DNA from: G963664225 sp964538065
Lineage (GTDB): Bacteria > Verrucomicrobiota > Verrucomicrobiia > Limisphaerales > UBA1319
Length of the DNA stretch: 64,000 nt
Assembly (NCBI GenBank): GCA_964538065.1
Contig: CAZIDG010000014.1
Coordinates: 1-64,000 of the forward strand
Reading direction: 5' to 3'
Position 1 is the stretch's first letter. The number at the start of each line of letters is the position of its first letter. The position numbers and the translations under genes were made by a program. Below the pieces are notes generated by a model. That model made no database searches and was not told the DNA's origin. It saw only the letters and a list, made by a program, of their open reading frames with translations. Shown piece after piece: positions 1 to 8,837 of the stretch.

Positions 1-125
1 TATTATCCATGTGTTGTCAAAGCCCTTTTGGGGCCTTTCGGCCTTACGGCCTGTCATCCACTCCTCCCCCACGGCAGCAAAACGAGTCTTGGCAAAACAC
101 CCCCGATCACGCACGCTTGGGAGAC

Positions 126-1412
126 GTGACGCGTCTGCCATACGAATTAATGCTCGCCTTGCGATACCTGCGCCCCAAACGGACGTATGTGTCGATCATT
201 ACCCTGATCTCCATCATAGGGGTAATGCTGGGCGTGGCCGTGCTGATCATCGTGATCAGCGTGATGAGCGGCTTTGATAAACAGTTGCGCGACAAGATAC
301 TAGGATTCAACGCCCACCTGCGTATTGCCAAGGCCAGCACGAGTCTGGCCAATTACCGTGAGGTCGCTCGGGTTGTCGCCACCTCACCAAGGGTCAAAGG
401 CGTTGCCCCCGTGATTCTCGGTCCCGTGCTCATGGAAACCGAACCGGACACCGGCAACCGTCGCGTAGCCGCCCCCTACATTCGTGGCATCGATCCCAAG
501 GCCGAGGGCACCGTCAGCCAGCTTCCCCACCAGATTCGCTCCGGCAAGTTCGACGTCAGCGGTAATGGTTTGCTCATTGGATGTGAAATGGCAGCCAACC
601 TCGGTTTGGAGGTGGGCGACAAGGTGGCCATCCATTCCCCTCACAACCTCCAAAAAAACCGGGACAGCCAGCGCAGACAGCAGGATGGTAAAGGCCGCGA
701 GGAGTATTACCTGCCGGATGACTATGAAATCACCGGCATCTTTGATGTCGGTTATTATGAGTACAACGCCTCCATGGTCGTCTGCTCGCTCGCCAATGCC
801 CAGGATCTCTACGACTTGAAGGATTCAGTCCATGGCCTCCTGGTCATGCTGGATGACCCTTACAAGGCCGACACCGTGGCTGAAGAGCTCCAAAGCAAGC
901 TCGGCGACGATTATTACGTCAAAACGTGGATGGAGGAAAACTCCGGCATCCTCAACGCCCTGCTCGTGGAGAAAAACGTCATGTTCTACATCCTGTTTTT
1001 CATCATGATCGTGGCAGCCTTTGGCATCACCAGCGCGCTCATCACATTTGTGGTCCAGAAAACACGCGAGATCGGCTTGCTGCGGGCCTTGGGCGCCACG
1101 CGCAATCAAATCGTCTGGATCTTCCTCAGCCAAAGCATCATGGTCGGCGTGCTCGGCGTCATCGCCGGATTCGGCATGGGAATGCTGGCCCTGGCCTATC
1201 GTAATGAGTTTCTCCATTTCATGAACCGCCTCACCGGCATCGAGCTTTTCCCGGCCTCGATATACGCCTTTGCCGAACTGCCCGCGCTGATCATGCCCCG
1301 GGACATTGCGATCATCTGTGGCGGATCGCTCGTCATTTGCGTGTTGGCTGGCTTGCTTCCTGCCTGGAATGCCGGTCGACTTCACCCTGTGGAGGCCCTG
1401 CGCCATGAATGA
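126..1412 (+). CDS. lolE: Lipoprotein-releasing ABC transporter permease (LolC/LolE family)
   Basis: This is the inner-membrane permease of the Lol system, which extracts outer-membrane lipoproteins from the inner membrane and hands them to LolA. The protein has the family layout: an N-terminal membrane segment (ITLISIIGVMLGVAVLIIVISVM) followed by SGF, a large periplasmic MacB-like domain, then three membrane segments and the typical end PAWNAGRLHPVEALRHE. The frame is open from an ATG at position 9, but that start would add about 39 residues with no family counterpart. A GTG at 126 gives VTRLPYELMLALRYL, which matches the usual N-terminus; an ATG at 150 is the other option. The stop overlaps the lolD start by eight bases, so the two are translationally coupled. 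Confidence in the family is high; the exact start is uncertain. Confidence 0.88.
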   Translation: MTRLPYELMLALRYLRPKRTYVSIITLISIIGVMLGVAVLIIVISVMSGFDKQLRDKILGFNAHLRIAKASTSLANYREVARVVATSPRVKGVAPVILGPVLMETEPDTGNRRVAAPYIRGIDPKAEGTVSQLPHQIRSGKFDVSGNGLLIGCEMAANLGLEVGDKVAIHSPHNLQKNRDSQRRQQDGKGREEYYLPDDYEITGIFDVGYYEYNASMVVCSLANAQDLYDLKDSVHGLLVMLDDPYKADTVAEELQSKLGDDYYVKTWMEENSGILNALLVEKNVMFYILFFIMIVAAFGITSALITFVVQKTREIGLLRALGATRNQIVWIFLSQSIMVGVLGVIAGFGMGMLALAYRNEFLHFMNRLTGIELFPASIYAFAELPALIMPRDIAIICGGSLVICVLAGLLPAWNAGRLHPVEALRHE

Positions 1413-2175
1413 ATACAACTCTGAGCCTGCCGCCGTGACGCCTCCCGATACAGAAGTGCTGCCTGATGCCCTTGTCGCGGCCCGAAATGTGCACAAGTGC
1501 TATCAGATGGGCCGTCGCCGCGTGGAGGTCCTGCAAGGCATCAACATTCATGTGGAGCGCGGAGGTTTCGCTGCCCTTCGTGGAGCCTCCGGGGCGGGCA
1601 AAAGCACCCTCCTCCATTTGCTGGCCGGACTGGACACCCCTGACTCCGGCGATATTTTCTTTGCAGGACAGAACATTGCCCACATGAACGACCTGGCCCT
1701 GGCGCGCTGGCGTAACGACCATATCGGCCTCGTGTTTCAAGCCTACTATCTGCTGCCTGAACTCGATGCATTGGAAAACGTCTGTCTCCCTGCGCGCATG
1801 GCCCGCAAGAGTGTGGACTCTGTGATCCCCCGTGCGCGCGACTTGTTGGCACGGGTGGGATTGGCCAATCGCATGGATCATCGACCATCTGAACTCTCCG
1901 GCGGCGAACAGCAGCGGGTGGCCATCGCACGCGCCCTGATCAACGAACCGCAGCTCGTCCTCGCAGACGAACCCACCGGAAATCTCGATTCCCACAGCGG
2001 TGGCGAAATCATCGAATTATTGCAGACCCTGTGGCGTGAAAGCCATACCACTCTCATCATCGCCACCCATGATGCCAAGGTCGCAGCCCTCGCACCGCAT
2101 GTCATCGAGATCGTCGATGGCAAGGCCATCAGCAACCACGCACCTTCCACGCCCCCCTGCGCCAGCCCCCTCTGA
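1405..2175 (+). CDS. lolD: Lipoprotein-releasing ABC transporter ATP-binding protein LolD
   Basis: This ATPase powers the LolC/E permease encoded just upstream. It carries Walker A (GASGAGKST, about residues 61-69), the signature LSGGEQQRVAIARAL, and Walker B LVLADEP followed by TGNLDS, which is characteristic of the LolD/MacB/FtsE branch. The frame is open further upstream, but the ATG at 1405 is the natural start because it forms an ATGAATGA overlap with the end of the permease and gives a protein of about 256 residues, normal for LolD. Assignment to LolD rather than a MacB-type ATPase rests on the partner permease. Confidence 0.92.
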   Translation: MNEYNSEPAAVTPPDTEVLPDALVAARNVHKCYQMGRRRVEVLQGINIHVERGGFAALRGASGAGKSTLLHLLAGLDTPDSGDIFFAGQNIAHMNDLALARWRNDHIGLVFQAYYLLPELDALENVCLPARMARKSVDSVIPRARDLLARVGLANRMDHRPSELSGGEQQRVAIARALINEPQLVLADEPTGNLDSHSGGEIIELLQTLWRESHTTLIIATHDAKVAALAPHVIEIVDGKAISNHAPSTPPCASPL

Positions 2176-2200
2176 CCCTTGACAGGGTATGTTTTTCAAG
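2175..2200 (+). terminator. Weak terminator candidate after lolD
   Basis: A five-base-pair hairpin (ACCCT TGAC AGGGT, 2175-2188) overlaps the lolD stop and is followed by ATG and a run of five T. It sits between the convergent lolD and nitrilase-fold genes. The stem is short, so this is a tentative call. Confidence 0.35.
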
Positions 2201-2216
2201 TGCTACAACGTGGAAT

Positions 2217-3638
2217 TCAGGGCGTTTGGTGTAGTTTGATTGAGTTGGTAATTCCTTCAAGTGCCTCGGGCATGCGATCACGCGGCCCAATGTCCCGCCA
2301 GTGTCCAACCCAGAACAACGGTTCACGGACGTCGGAATCTACTTCGGCCCAGGCAATGGTCCCGTGCTCTTTTTTGGAGGCCAGCACCCGGCCCAAAGGA
2401 TCGATCACCAGGCTCGAGCCATCATAAACGCTTGCCACCAGGAAGAGGCCATTATCGCGCGCCCGAACGCGGAAAACGGTTTCGCCCTCAGCCCGACCTT
2501 CCCGATCCTCAAAGGTGGTTCCCCACGTGGGTGCAAACAGGATACGGGCGCCGTTGAGCGCAAAAGCACTGGCGGCTTCCGGGTAAAACCAATCGTAACA
2601 AATCTGAATGGCCACAGGCCCAAAATCAGTGTGAAAGGCCGGATATTCGAAACCTGGAGTGACGCCCTGGCTCCACTCTTCGCGCGGCAAATGTATCTTG
2701 CGATACTTCCCCGCCAGCTTGCCCTCGCGGTCAAGCAGCACTGCGGTGTTGTACAGACGATCCCCTTCGCGCTCGTTTATTCCCGCCACCACCCACAGGT
2801 GATTGCGCGTGGCGGCAGCACCGAGTTGAACAGTGGTCGGCCCAGGAATGGGTTCGGCAAGGTCCTTCGCGTTTTGGCTCGTGCCCACGCTCAAGATCGC
2901 TTCGCCCAGACACAAGGCATCCAGCTTGAGTTTGCCAGCCTCATCGATCTGCTGACACCACAATTCGAGGTTTTTCCCGGGCGTGGAGTTCTGCGGCTTG
3001 AGATACACGGCGCCTAGCCTGACCTTGCGCGGCGCCGGCATGGTGCATGGAGACATCTGAACACGTTTCCAAAGCACCGACCCGCCTTGAGGCCATTTGA
3101 CTTCGAGTTGCACAAGAACACCATCAGCTCCATCTGGAGCCACCAACACATCGTCGAATTTCGCGGTATGGCCGCTCATGACCGGGCCACGCACCAGCCA
3201 GCCGTGCGGTGTCATGGCATGCCCTGATCGAAGCCAGTTGATCCTCACCATCACACTGCGCAACGGCCATGTGATGTTTTTCAACTCGGCTTCCGCCTGA
3301 AATCGGTAGGCATTGTTGCCATGAATGCCTTGCACTGTTTGCGTGACTCCCCCAACGCTGTAAGGTTCTTTGCCGGATTCAACCAGCAGTCCGCCATCAC
3401 TTTTTCGAATCACGCAGGCGGCCTGTTCCCACGTCGGCTTCCATGCCGTCCACGTCGATGACATTCCTCCATCTCCAGGGATGGCAAAATCTCCGTTCGC
3501 AATCATTTCTCCCTTGTCAGCGGCCTGTATCGACAGGAGAGGCCCCATCAAAAATAGGAACAGGCTCGCTTTTATTTTCAAAGCATGAAAGGCGGCTGCG
3601 ATGAAAGCCGGAAGAGTAAATGAATGTCTGGTCTTCAT
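2217..3638 (-). CDS. Secreted nitrilase-superfamily carbon-nitrogen hydrolase with N-terminal domain
   Basis: The C-terminal half (about residues 205-455) is a nitrilase-superfamily domain that cleaves non-peptide C-N bonds in nitriles, amides or N-carbamoyl compounds. The Glu-Lys-Cys triad is visible: Glu246 in LCLGE, Lys314 in YRKIHLP and Cys347 in QICYDW. Residues 1-40 are a signal peptide with a hydrophobic core (LFLFLMGPLLSIQAA), so the enzyme is exported. Residues 42-200 form a separate domain rich in aromatic and beta-like sequence, resembling carbohydrate-binding modules, though I cannot name a family. Most nitrilase-fold enzymes are cytoplasmic and about 260-330 residues long, so the export signal and extra domain are unusual. 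It is the last of three secreted-protein genes on this strand; the substrate is unknown. Confidence 0.85.
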   Translation of the reverse strand: MKTRHSFTLPAFIAAAFHALKIKASLFLFLMGPLLSIQAADKGEMIANGDFAIPGDGGMSSTWTAWKPTWEQAACVIRKSDGGLLVESGKEPYSVGGVTQTVQGIHGNNAYRFQAEAELKNITWPLRSVMVRINWLRSGHAMTPHGWLVRGPVMSGHTAKFDDVLVAPDGADGVLVQLEVKWPQGGSVLWKRVQMSPCTMPAPRKVRLGAVYLKPQNSTPGKNLELWCQQIDEAGKLKLDALCLGEAILSVGTSQNAKDLAEPIPGPTTVQLGAAATRNHLWVVAGINEREGDRLYNTAVLLDREGKLAGKYRKIHLPREEWSQGVTPGFEYPAFHTDFGPVAIQICYDWFYPEAASAFALNGARILFAPTWGTTFEDREGRAEGETVFRVRARDNGLFLVASVYDGSSLVIDPLGRVLASKKEHGTIAWAEVDSDVREPLFWVGHWRDIGPRDRMPEALEGITNSIKLHQTP

Positions 3639-3678
3639 GGTATGGTGTTTTCAAGGGCTTTGTCGGTCTCGCACTCCT

Positions 3679-5670
3679 TTAGTAAGGGATTTTCACTTCA
3701 TATACAATATCATCGACTTCGATGCGCACATGGCCCGCTTCGGTCTGAATTGTCACCCTGGGAATGACAGGCGCATGCTCACGCGAGCCATCGACGTAGA
3801 TCACCACCGGCTGGTGGGGTTGAACAGGTGCGGTGCTCTGCCAGTAGGGGAAGGCGCCTTTGCCACCAAAGAGGTGGGCGTGCCGCCATCCGGGCCGGGG
3901 CTCGAGCAGATCGGCTTTGATTTCGCCCGCTGGAGCTTGAAGCACAGTCATGACCGAGTAATTGCCGTCCCCGTGGATCATAAGACCATTTGCCGAAACC
4001 TCCCGCTGCATCTCTTGTCCATGCGGGATGCTGATGCCATAACCGCCAAGATACAGGTACAAGGGCCGGGCACAATTGTGCCAGAAGATGTGAATTTCCC
4101 CCTCGGGCGTAATCAGCGTATGCGTCATCACCTCTCCAAATTCATTTTGCACGCCCGCTGAATCGATCTCACACGTACTCACAAGATGGTTGGTTTCGAC
4201 CAGCAAGGCACGGGGTCGATCCCGCAAAATCCATTTCACTCCATCCACGGATACGCCATTGCGACCAGCGCCCAAATCCAGCCCCCCTTCTCCCAATGCG
4301 CACCATCCTAATGAGCTCGAATAGGCCATCTGCGCATACTTGATGTTCCGCTGCCAGGACCCCATGTGACCAAACGGCTGCGCCACGGGATACATGCGCG
4401 CATCCCCATCGGAAGCACGCACGCGCAATACCATCCCCTGCCCGCTCAACGCCACAGCTCCTCCGGCACCATCCGCAGGCATGGGACGTTCCGGATCCGT
4501 CCAGAAGGGATGATTGGGCGGGATCAACAGGCAAGCCAATCCTTGAGCGGCAAAGTAGGAGGTACCTCGATCAATGTACGTCTCGCCGACCACCGCGTTG
4601 GCCCCACGAAAACCCACATCCATCAATCCATTCGTACTCATGCAACCGTGATCCCAGAAATACTTCAGGCAGCCCGAGGCAATCCGCCGTGCCTGACCGG
4701 GAGGCAGGGAATTCGCTCCGTTCAGCACCGCCCAGCCAATGGCCCCGTTATCGGCAAATCGATAGGCAAGCGAGCGGCCCCAAGGAATGGGACCACCATC
4801 CCGCCCATATAGGTAGGGGTAGCTCTTCAGAAAGCGTGAGGTGATCTCGTTGACTTGCGACCCGAACTGTTGTTTCCAGGTTTCGTCCAGGTAACAAACA
4901 GCCTGCGAGTACAGATGAAAACCCCATAGATTGTAATGGTCGATCCCACGATTACCGCCGTCAATATACCAACCGTCCCCTCGATGCCAGTTCAGCAGCC
5001 GCTGGAATTTCTCTGTCAATTCCCGCCGATTGGATTCGATCCCATGTTGCTCCAGCAATGGCACAGGCACCATGTGGAAGAAGTAATGGTTGTTGTCGTA
5101 GGATTTGTTGTAAGCAAGTTCCTTGAGCGACAACAAAAGATTGCGTTTTTGCCCGTCGGTCAGTGGATCCCAGAAATATTTTGGGCTGAGCATCGCCCCC
5201 ATCGCAATCACCGACCCCAGCGAGTTGTTCTCGGTACGTTTTCCCCAATACGCCCGGTCCTGGGGATCTGTGCCCCGAATGATCCCCGCACGAAACGGGG
5301 CACTGATTGAACCCGTGTACCCAGGTATGACATCCTTGCCTGTGGCCGCCGTATAGACCACAGCCAGCATCATGATGCGTTCAAAGGCCTCGCGCTGTAA
5401 CTCTGCCTTGGGTGTATTCAGCTTCTCGAAGAGCGCTGTATCTCCTGGCGCCCCCGGCAAATCAAACAAACCCAAATTCGTGTCAAAATGCGCCAGCGCC
5501 CCCGCAAGCAGCTTCTCCGTGATCTCAAGCCAGTGCTCCCGCGTGTAGCCGGTGAAAGGGCTCAGTTGACGATTTTCGGGAGTCTTGAGAGTGCTGGCAG
5601 CATTGGACTCTCCCCCTTGCACAAAGCATTGGAACACAACTGCGGTTATTATTATTAAGAAATGCTTCAT
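3679..5670 (-). CDS. Secreted DUF2264 family protein, probable glycoside hydrolase
   Basis: The protein begins with a signal peptide (MKHFLIIITAVVFQCFVQGG), so I start it at 5670 rather than at the ATG twelve codons upstream. The sequence is of the DUF2264 type: GYTREHWLEI near the N-terminus, an Asn/Tyr/Trp-rich helical region (NNHYFFHMVPVPLLE, GIDHYNLWGFHLYS), and LLIPPNHPFWT before a beta-rich C-terminal half. DUF2264 proteins have an (alpha/alpha)6-barrel architecture and occur in polysaccharide-use loci of Bacteroidetes and PVC bacteria, where some act on uronic-acid-containing glycans; the activity of this member is an inference. At about 663 residues it has the usual length. Neighbours are a secreted nitrilase-fold enzyme downstream and a CBM6 protein upstream, which suggests a shared extracellular role. 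Confidence 0.8.
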   Translation of the reverse strand: MKHFLIIITAVVFQCFVQGGESNAASTLKTPENRQLSPFTGYTREHWLEITEKLLAGALAHFDTNLGLFDLPGAPGDTALFEKLNTPKAELQREAFERIMMLAVVYTAATGKDVIPGYTGSISAPFRAGIIRGTDPQDRAYWGKRTENNSLGSVIAMGAMLSPKYFWDPLTDGQKRNLLLSLKELAYNKSYDNNHYFFHMVPVPLLEQHGIESNRRELTEKFQRLLNWHRGDGWYIDGGNRGIDHYNLWGFHLYSQAVCYLDETWKQQFGSQVNEITSRFLKSYPYLYGRDGGPIPWGRSLAYRFADNGAIGWAVLNGANSLPPGQARRIASGCLKYFWDHGCMSTNGLMDVGFRGANAVVGETYIDRGTSYFAAQGLACLLIPPNHPFWTDPERPMPADGAGGAVALSGQGMVLRVRASDGDARMYPVAQPFGHMGSWQRNIKYAQMAYSSSLGWCALGEGGLDLGAGRNGVSVDGVKWILRDRPRALLVETNHLVSTCEIDSAGVQNEFGEVMTHTLITPEGEIHIFWHNCARPLYLYLGGYGISIPHGQEMQREVSANGLMIHGDGNYSVMTVLQAPAGEIKADLLEPRPGWRHAHLFGGKGAFPYWQSTAPVQPHQPVVIYVDGSREHAPVIPRVTIQTEAGHVRIEVDDIVYEVKIPY

Positions 5671-5714
5671 TGGAGATTCTTTTCTGATCAAGGAAATGTT
5701 GATCATACTTTGGC

Positions 5715-5755
5715 CAAAAAACCACCCTGGAATGTTATTTTATCCAGGGTGGTTT
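5715..5755 (-). terminator. Rho-independent terminator after the CBM6/NHL gene
   Basis: A perfect 12-base-pair hairpin (AAACCACCCTGG at 5719-5730 with CCAGGGTGGTTT at 5744-5755) is followed on the minus strand by a T-run. It lies between the stop of the CBM6/NHL gene and the start of the DUF2264 gene, so the two are probably separate transcription units. Confidence 0.8.
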
Positions 5756-5790
5756 TCCTCCCGAATTCGTACCGGTAAAGGGTCACTCCA

Positions 5791-8394
5791 TCATTTCTTG
5801 ATCACCCGATAGAACATGTAGTTGGTCTGTCCCTGCGGCACCGCTTCCAAGGTCATCGTGCCTGACGCGTTGGTAAACGTCACTCCATCCTGCCACGAGC
5901 CCATGTCCGCCGAGTATTGCAGCACGCAGGCCATCCCCGCCGGGCTGCACACCGTCAACACAGGCTGGTGCTGCTCGTTCATCTGGATGCTCTGGATGTT
6001 GATGCAGCCGGATGCGCTCAACGTGAACGAGGCGTTCGCCTTGCCATTCCCATTGCTCACCTCCACCTCATACGACCCCAGATCCGCACTCTGCACCGAC
6101 TCTATCACCAGCGTCGCCCCCTTGGTGCTCATCGTCGTCCCGTTGTGTTTCCAGGTGTACTCCAGCGGCGAGCTCCCCGTCGCCTGCGCCACCACTTCCA
6201 CCCGCGATCCCAGGTTCACCGACGTTGTCGGTACTCCCGTCAGTTGCACCGTCGGGACCACTCCCTCCCCTGTGGCAAACACCGCAAACAGCGTCGTGTT
6301 CGATGTCACTGTGATAGTCCTGGGATTGCTCAACACATTATCCAACCACACTTGGAACACGTAGCCCGCCTGTGGCCGAGCCGTGAGCGTCACCACCGTG
6401 TCCCGGTAATAGGTCGCCCGGTTGGGTACCAGCTCCACCTGGCCCCCAATGCCTCCCAACGCCTGAGCCGTGATCGTATAGGCCGGCAGCGCCGCCACGT
6501 TGGCACTAAGGTTGATCAATTCTGTCACCGTCAGTTCGCGCGTCGCATGGGTGTTGCCATCGCTCCAACCCGTAAACTCATAGCCTTCGTCGGGGGTGAC
6601 CTGCACCGTCACCTTCGTGCCGTACTCGTACAATGCCTGATCGGGAGTCCGCGTGACTGTGGCGTGTGCAGCCGTGATCGCCACCGGAGCGCCAAACACC
6701 GCCGTGATCCGCTTGTCACTCGTCAGCACCACGTTGGTGGGATTGATCGTCCCGCTCACGTCGCTGGCCCAATGCAGGAAGCTCCAGCCACTGGCCGGTT
6801 GGGCCTTGGCACTGATGGTCGTGTTGGCCGGGTAACTGCCCGCGGGAGGCGTCAGTTCCACCGTGCCACCGCCCGGAGCATCCGCCACCACACTGTATCC
6901 CACCTCGTTCATGACCAGGCGCACCACCTTGTTGCTCACCATCGTCAGCAGGTTCCCCTGCCCGTCCACCGCCAACGGCCCCGTCAGACCTGCATTTTCG
7001 TACACCTTCAACAAAAGGGAATCCTCCGGAAGATGAGTATAGATGGCTTGGTCGATGAGAAAATAGACCTGTTTGGATGCATCAATGGCCGGATGCGCCG
7101 GCACTGGGCTGTTTGAAGGAACGACTTCAACGTAATTCGTACCGTTCCACATGATTCCGCGCCCATAATTCCTCATGGAGTAGGAATATTGGAGCGCCGC
7201 CCAATCATCCCCGTGAGTGGAAGCCAAATCGTAATACTGATATCCTTGGGCGCCGGTTGAATACGTCGTGTTGATTATGGTTTTTTGTTGTGTGGGCGAA
7301 AATTCCAGCAGCGAACTGCTTCCCTGGTACGGCACTCCTCCATTGGTCTCCGAAATGCAAACAACGTGGTCCTGTTTGATGACCGCAAGTGCTGACAGCT
7401 TTGCCTGTCCACTCGCACTGTTCATTTGGTAAAATGTGGAGACCTCCTGCTGGGGTGTGATTTTGCGAATCTTATTGGTCTGGCTGGCGGCATTGCTATC
7501 CAGCACATACACATTGCCCCCAACATCCACGCCGATACTGTTTCCTCCCACAACAAGATTCGAAAACTGGGCCTGAGCCCCCGGACCATCTGCGGTTCCT
7601 GCCTGGCCAGTGCCAGCAAAGGTCGTCACATTGCCTGCGGTGTCCACCTTGCGCACCCGCAGGTTGCCCGCATCAGCCAGATAAATATTCCCCGCACCAT
7701 CCACATCCATGCCGGAGACCTGGCTTGAAAAACGCGCCTCCCCAGCCGCACCATCCTGAAAACCCGTCTGACCGCTCCCCGCCACCACCCGTACTTGTGG
7801 ATTCGCTTGCTTGAGCACCCGGAAATAATCCACATAAACATTGTCAGACTTCACGTCATCAAAAACCACCTTGATTGTCTGTTGTCCCGCATTCAGAAGC
7901 ATATTGTCCACTGCAATGCTCTTGGCCAGATAACGATCATAGAGCACCCATTGAGGCATTCCCACCGTCCCGCTCAAATGAACCCCATTGCATTCAATAT
8001 GAAAAGTGCCTGGATCAAGAGGTTCACCTACCGGCCGGTAGGCATAAAAACAAAAAACCATTCTATAGACCCCGCTTGCAGGTGCGTTAATGGTGTAAGA
8101 CAACCATTCGCCCGAGACCGGTTTGACCAGGTATCCAACACCGGCATCCACCTGGCCAAAAATGTTCAGATCATACACATCGACATCATCATTGCGGTAT
8201 GCCCCGCCCTGATTGCCTGGAGTCGTGTCGTGATACCCCACCCCTTCGCCGCCCTGGTCATAATCCTCCATCTGGATAAGACCTGGCACCGTTGTGGCCG
8301 CGTGGACTGTTCCACAGGCTAGAAGAGTCGTTAGGGCTGGAAAGAAATGGGAATGAAGGTATCTCATCCCATGTTGGATCATGTTCATTTTCAT
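5791..8394 (-). CDS. Large secreted multidomain protein: CBM6, NHL repeats, InlB-type B-repeats, Ig-like domain
   Basis: This 867-residue exported protein starts with a signal peptide ending around GTVHA. Residues 38-195 look like a CBM6 module (PGLIQMEDYDQGGEGVGYHDTT near the start and DNVYVDYFRVLKQ at the end). Residues 205-300 hold NHL-type repeats (GNIYLADAGNLRVRKVD, FAGTGQAG). Residues 520-715 hold three divergent InlB B-repeats (GWSFLHWASD, GYEFTGWSDG, GYVFQVWLDN), followed by an Ig-like domain at about 720-795. The last 75 residues form a short module ending NYMFYRVIKK that recurs in two other secreted proteins of this window. No catalytic domain is evident, so it is more likely an adhesin or glycan-binding surface protein than an enzyme. 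A terminator follows the stop. Confidence 0.82.
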   Translation of the reverse strand: MKMNMIQHGMRYLHSHFFPALTTLLACGTVHAATTVPGLIQMEDYDQGGEGVGYHDTTPGNQGGAYRNDDVDVYDLNIFGQVDAGVGYLVKPVSGEWLSYTINAPASGVYRMVFCFYAYRPVGEPLDPGTFHIECNGVHLSGTVGMPQWVLYDRYLAKSIAVDNMLLNAGQQTIKVVFDDVKSDNVYVDYFRVLKQANPQVRVVAGSGQTGFQDGAAGEARFSSQVSGMDVDGAGNIYLADAGNLRVRKVDTAGNVTTFAGTGQAGTADGPGAQAQFSNLVVGGNSIGVDVGGNVYVLDSNAASQTNKIRKITPQQEVSTFYQMNSASGQAKLSALAVIKQDHVVCISETNGGVPYQGSSSLLEFSPTQQKTIINTTYSTGAQGYQYYDLASTHGDDWAALQYSYSMRNYGRGIMWNGTNYVEVVPSNSPVPAHPAIDASKQVYFLIDQAIYTHLPEDSLLLKVYENAGLTGPLAVDGQGNLLTMVSNKVVRLVMNEVGYSVVADAPGGGTVELTPPAGSYPANTTISAKAQPASGWSFLHWASDVSGTINPTNVVLTSDKRITAVFGAPVAITAAHATVTRTPDQALYEYGTKVTVQVTPDEGYEFTGWSDGNTHATRELTVTELINLSANVAALPAYTITAQALGGIGGQVELVPNRATYYRDTVVTLTARPQAGYVFQVWLDNVLSNPRTITVTSNTTLFAVFATGEGVVPTVQLTGVPTTSVNLGSRVEVVAQATGSSPLEYTWKHNGTTMSTKGATLVIESVQSADLGSYEVEVSNGNGKANASFTLSASGCINIQSIQMNEQHQPVLTVCSPAGMACVLQYSADMGSWQDGVTFTNASGTMTLEAVPQGQTNYMFYRVIKK

Positions 8395-8837
8395 ACTTAG
8401 TATTATAGTTTAACGTTATCCATAATCAAATCAAGCCTTTTCACGTTGAAACGTTGCTCACAAATGATCATCCAGCCCCCTCTCCACTTGAACACAATGG
8501 CCTCCGCCAGAATTGGAGGTTTTTGATCCACTACTGTGGCCATGTCTCAGACAGTGAACTGGGACATATTTACCCACACCGACACATCACAATGGCACAC
8601 CCAACTAGACAGGCACAGGACAAGGCGAAGCGTAATGGATTGAATCTTAATACATCTATCCACCTTACAAGTAACAGTTTATGTACCTTCATATGGCATC
8701 ATGTCTTGTGGAAAGCTCTCAGGATGGGCATGCATTAGAGTTGGGCCTGAAAAATGCTCCTCTTTATGCTCTTAAGGCGTAAATAACGCTGTTGCGTCGA
8801 TCTGGCCCTTTCAAGTAAGGTGGGACAGATACGTCAT
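8395..8837. other. Intergenic region of 443 bp between divergent genes
   Basis: This AT-richer stretch separates the minus-strand CBM6 gene from the plus-strand ilvE-mcsAB-clpC run and must carry the promoters of both. No tRNA, riboswitch or conserved repeat was found. A small hairpin (CCTCC at 8501-8505 with GGAGG at 8515-8519, then five T) resembles a weak plus-strand terminator without an obvious gene in front of it. A frame open from 8454 to 8738 has no family resemblance and is treated as noise. No CtsR or CIRCE operator was recognised ahead of the heat-shock-type genes downstream. Confidence 0.5.

Noticed and set aside
1..125. N-terminal extension of LolC/E from the ATG at position 9
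   Set aside because: The added residues are unlike the family N-terminus; the GTG at 126 gives the expected start. The GC-rich inverted repeat near 30-50 may belong to a terminator of the gene before the window.
5917..7116. Long plus-strand open frame (399 codons) within the CBM6/NHL gene
   Set aside because: Arg/His-rich low-complexity translation typical of an antisense shadow; the minus-strand protein has clear domains.
8454..8738. 94-codon open frame in the spacer before ilvE
   Set aside because: It has no family resemblance, no clear ribosome site and contains a terminator-like hairpin; treated as noise.
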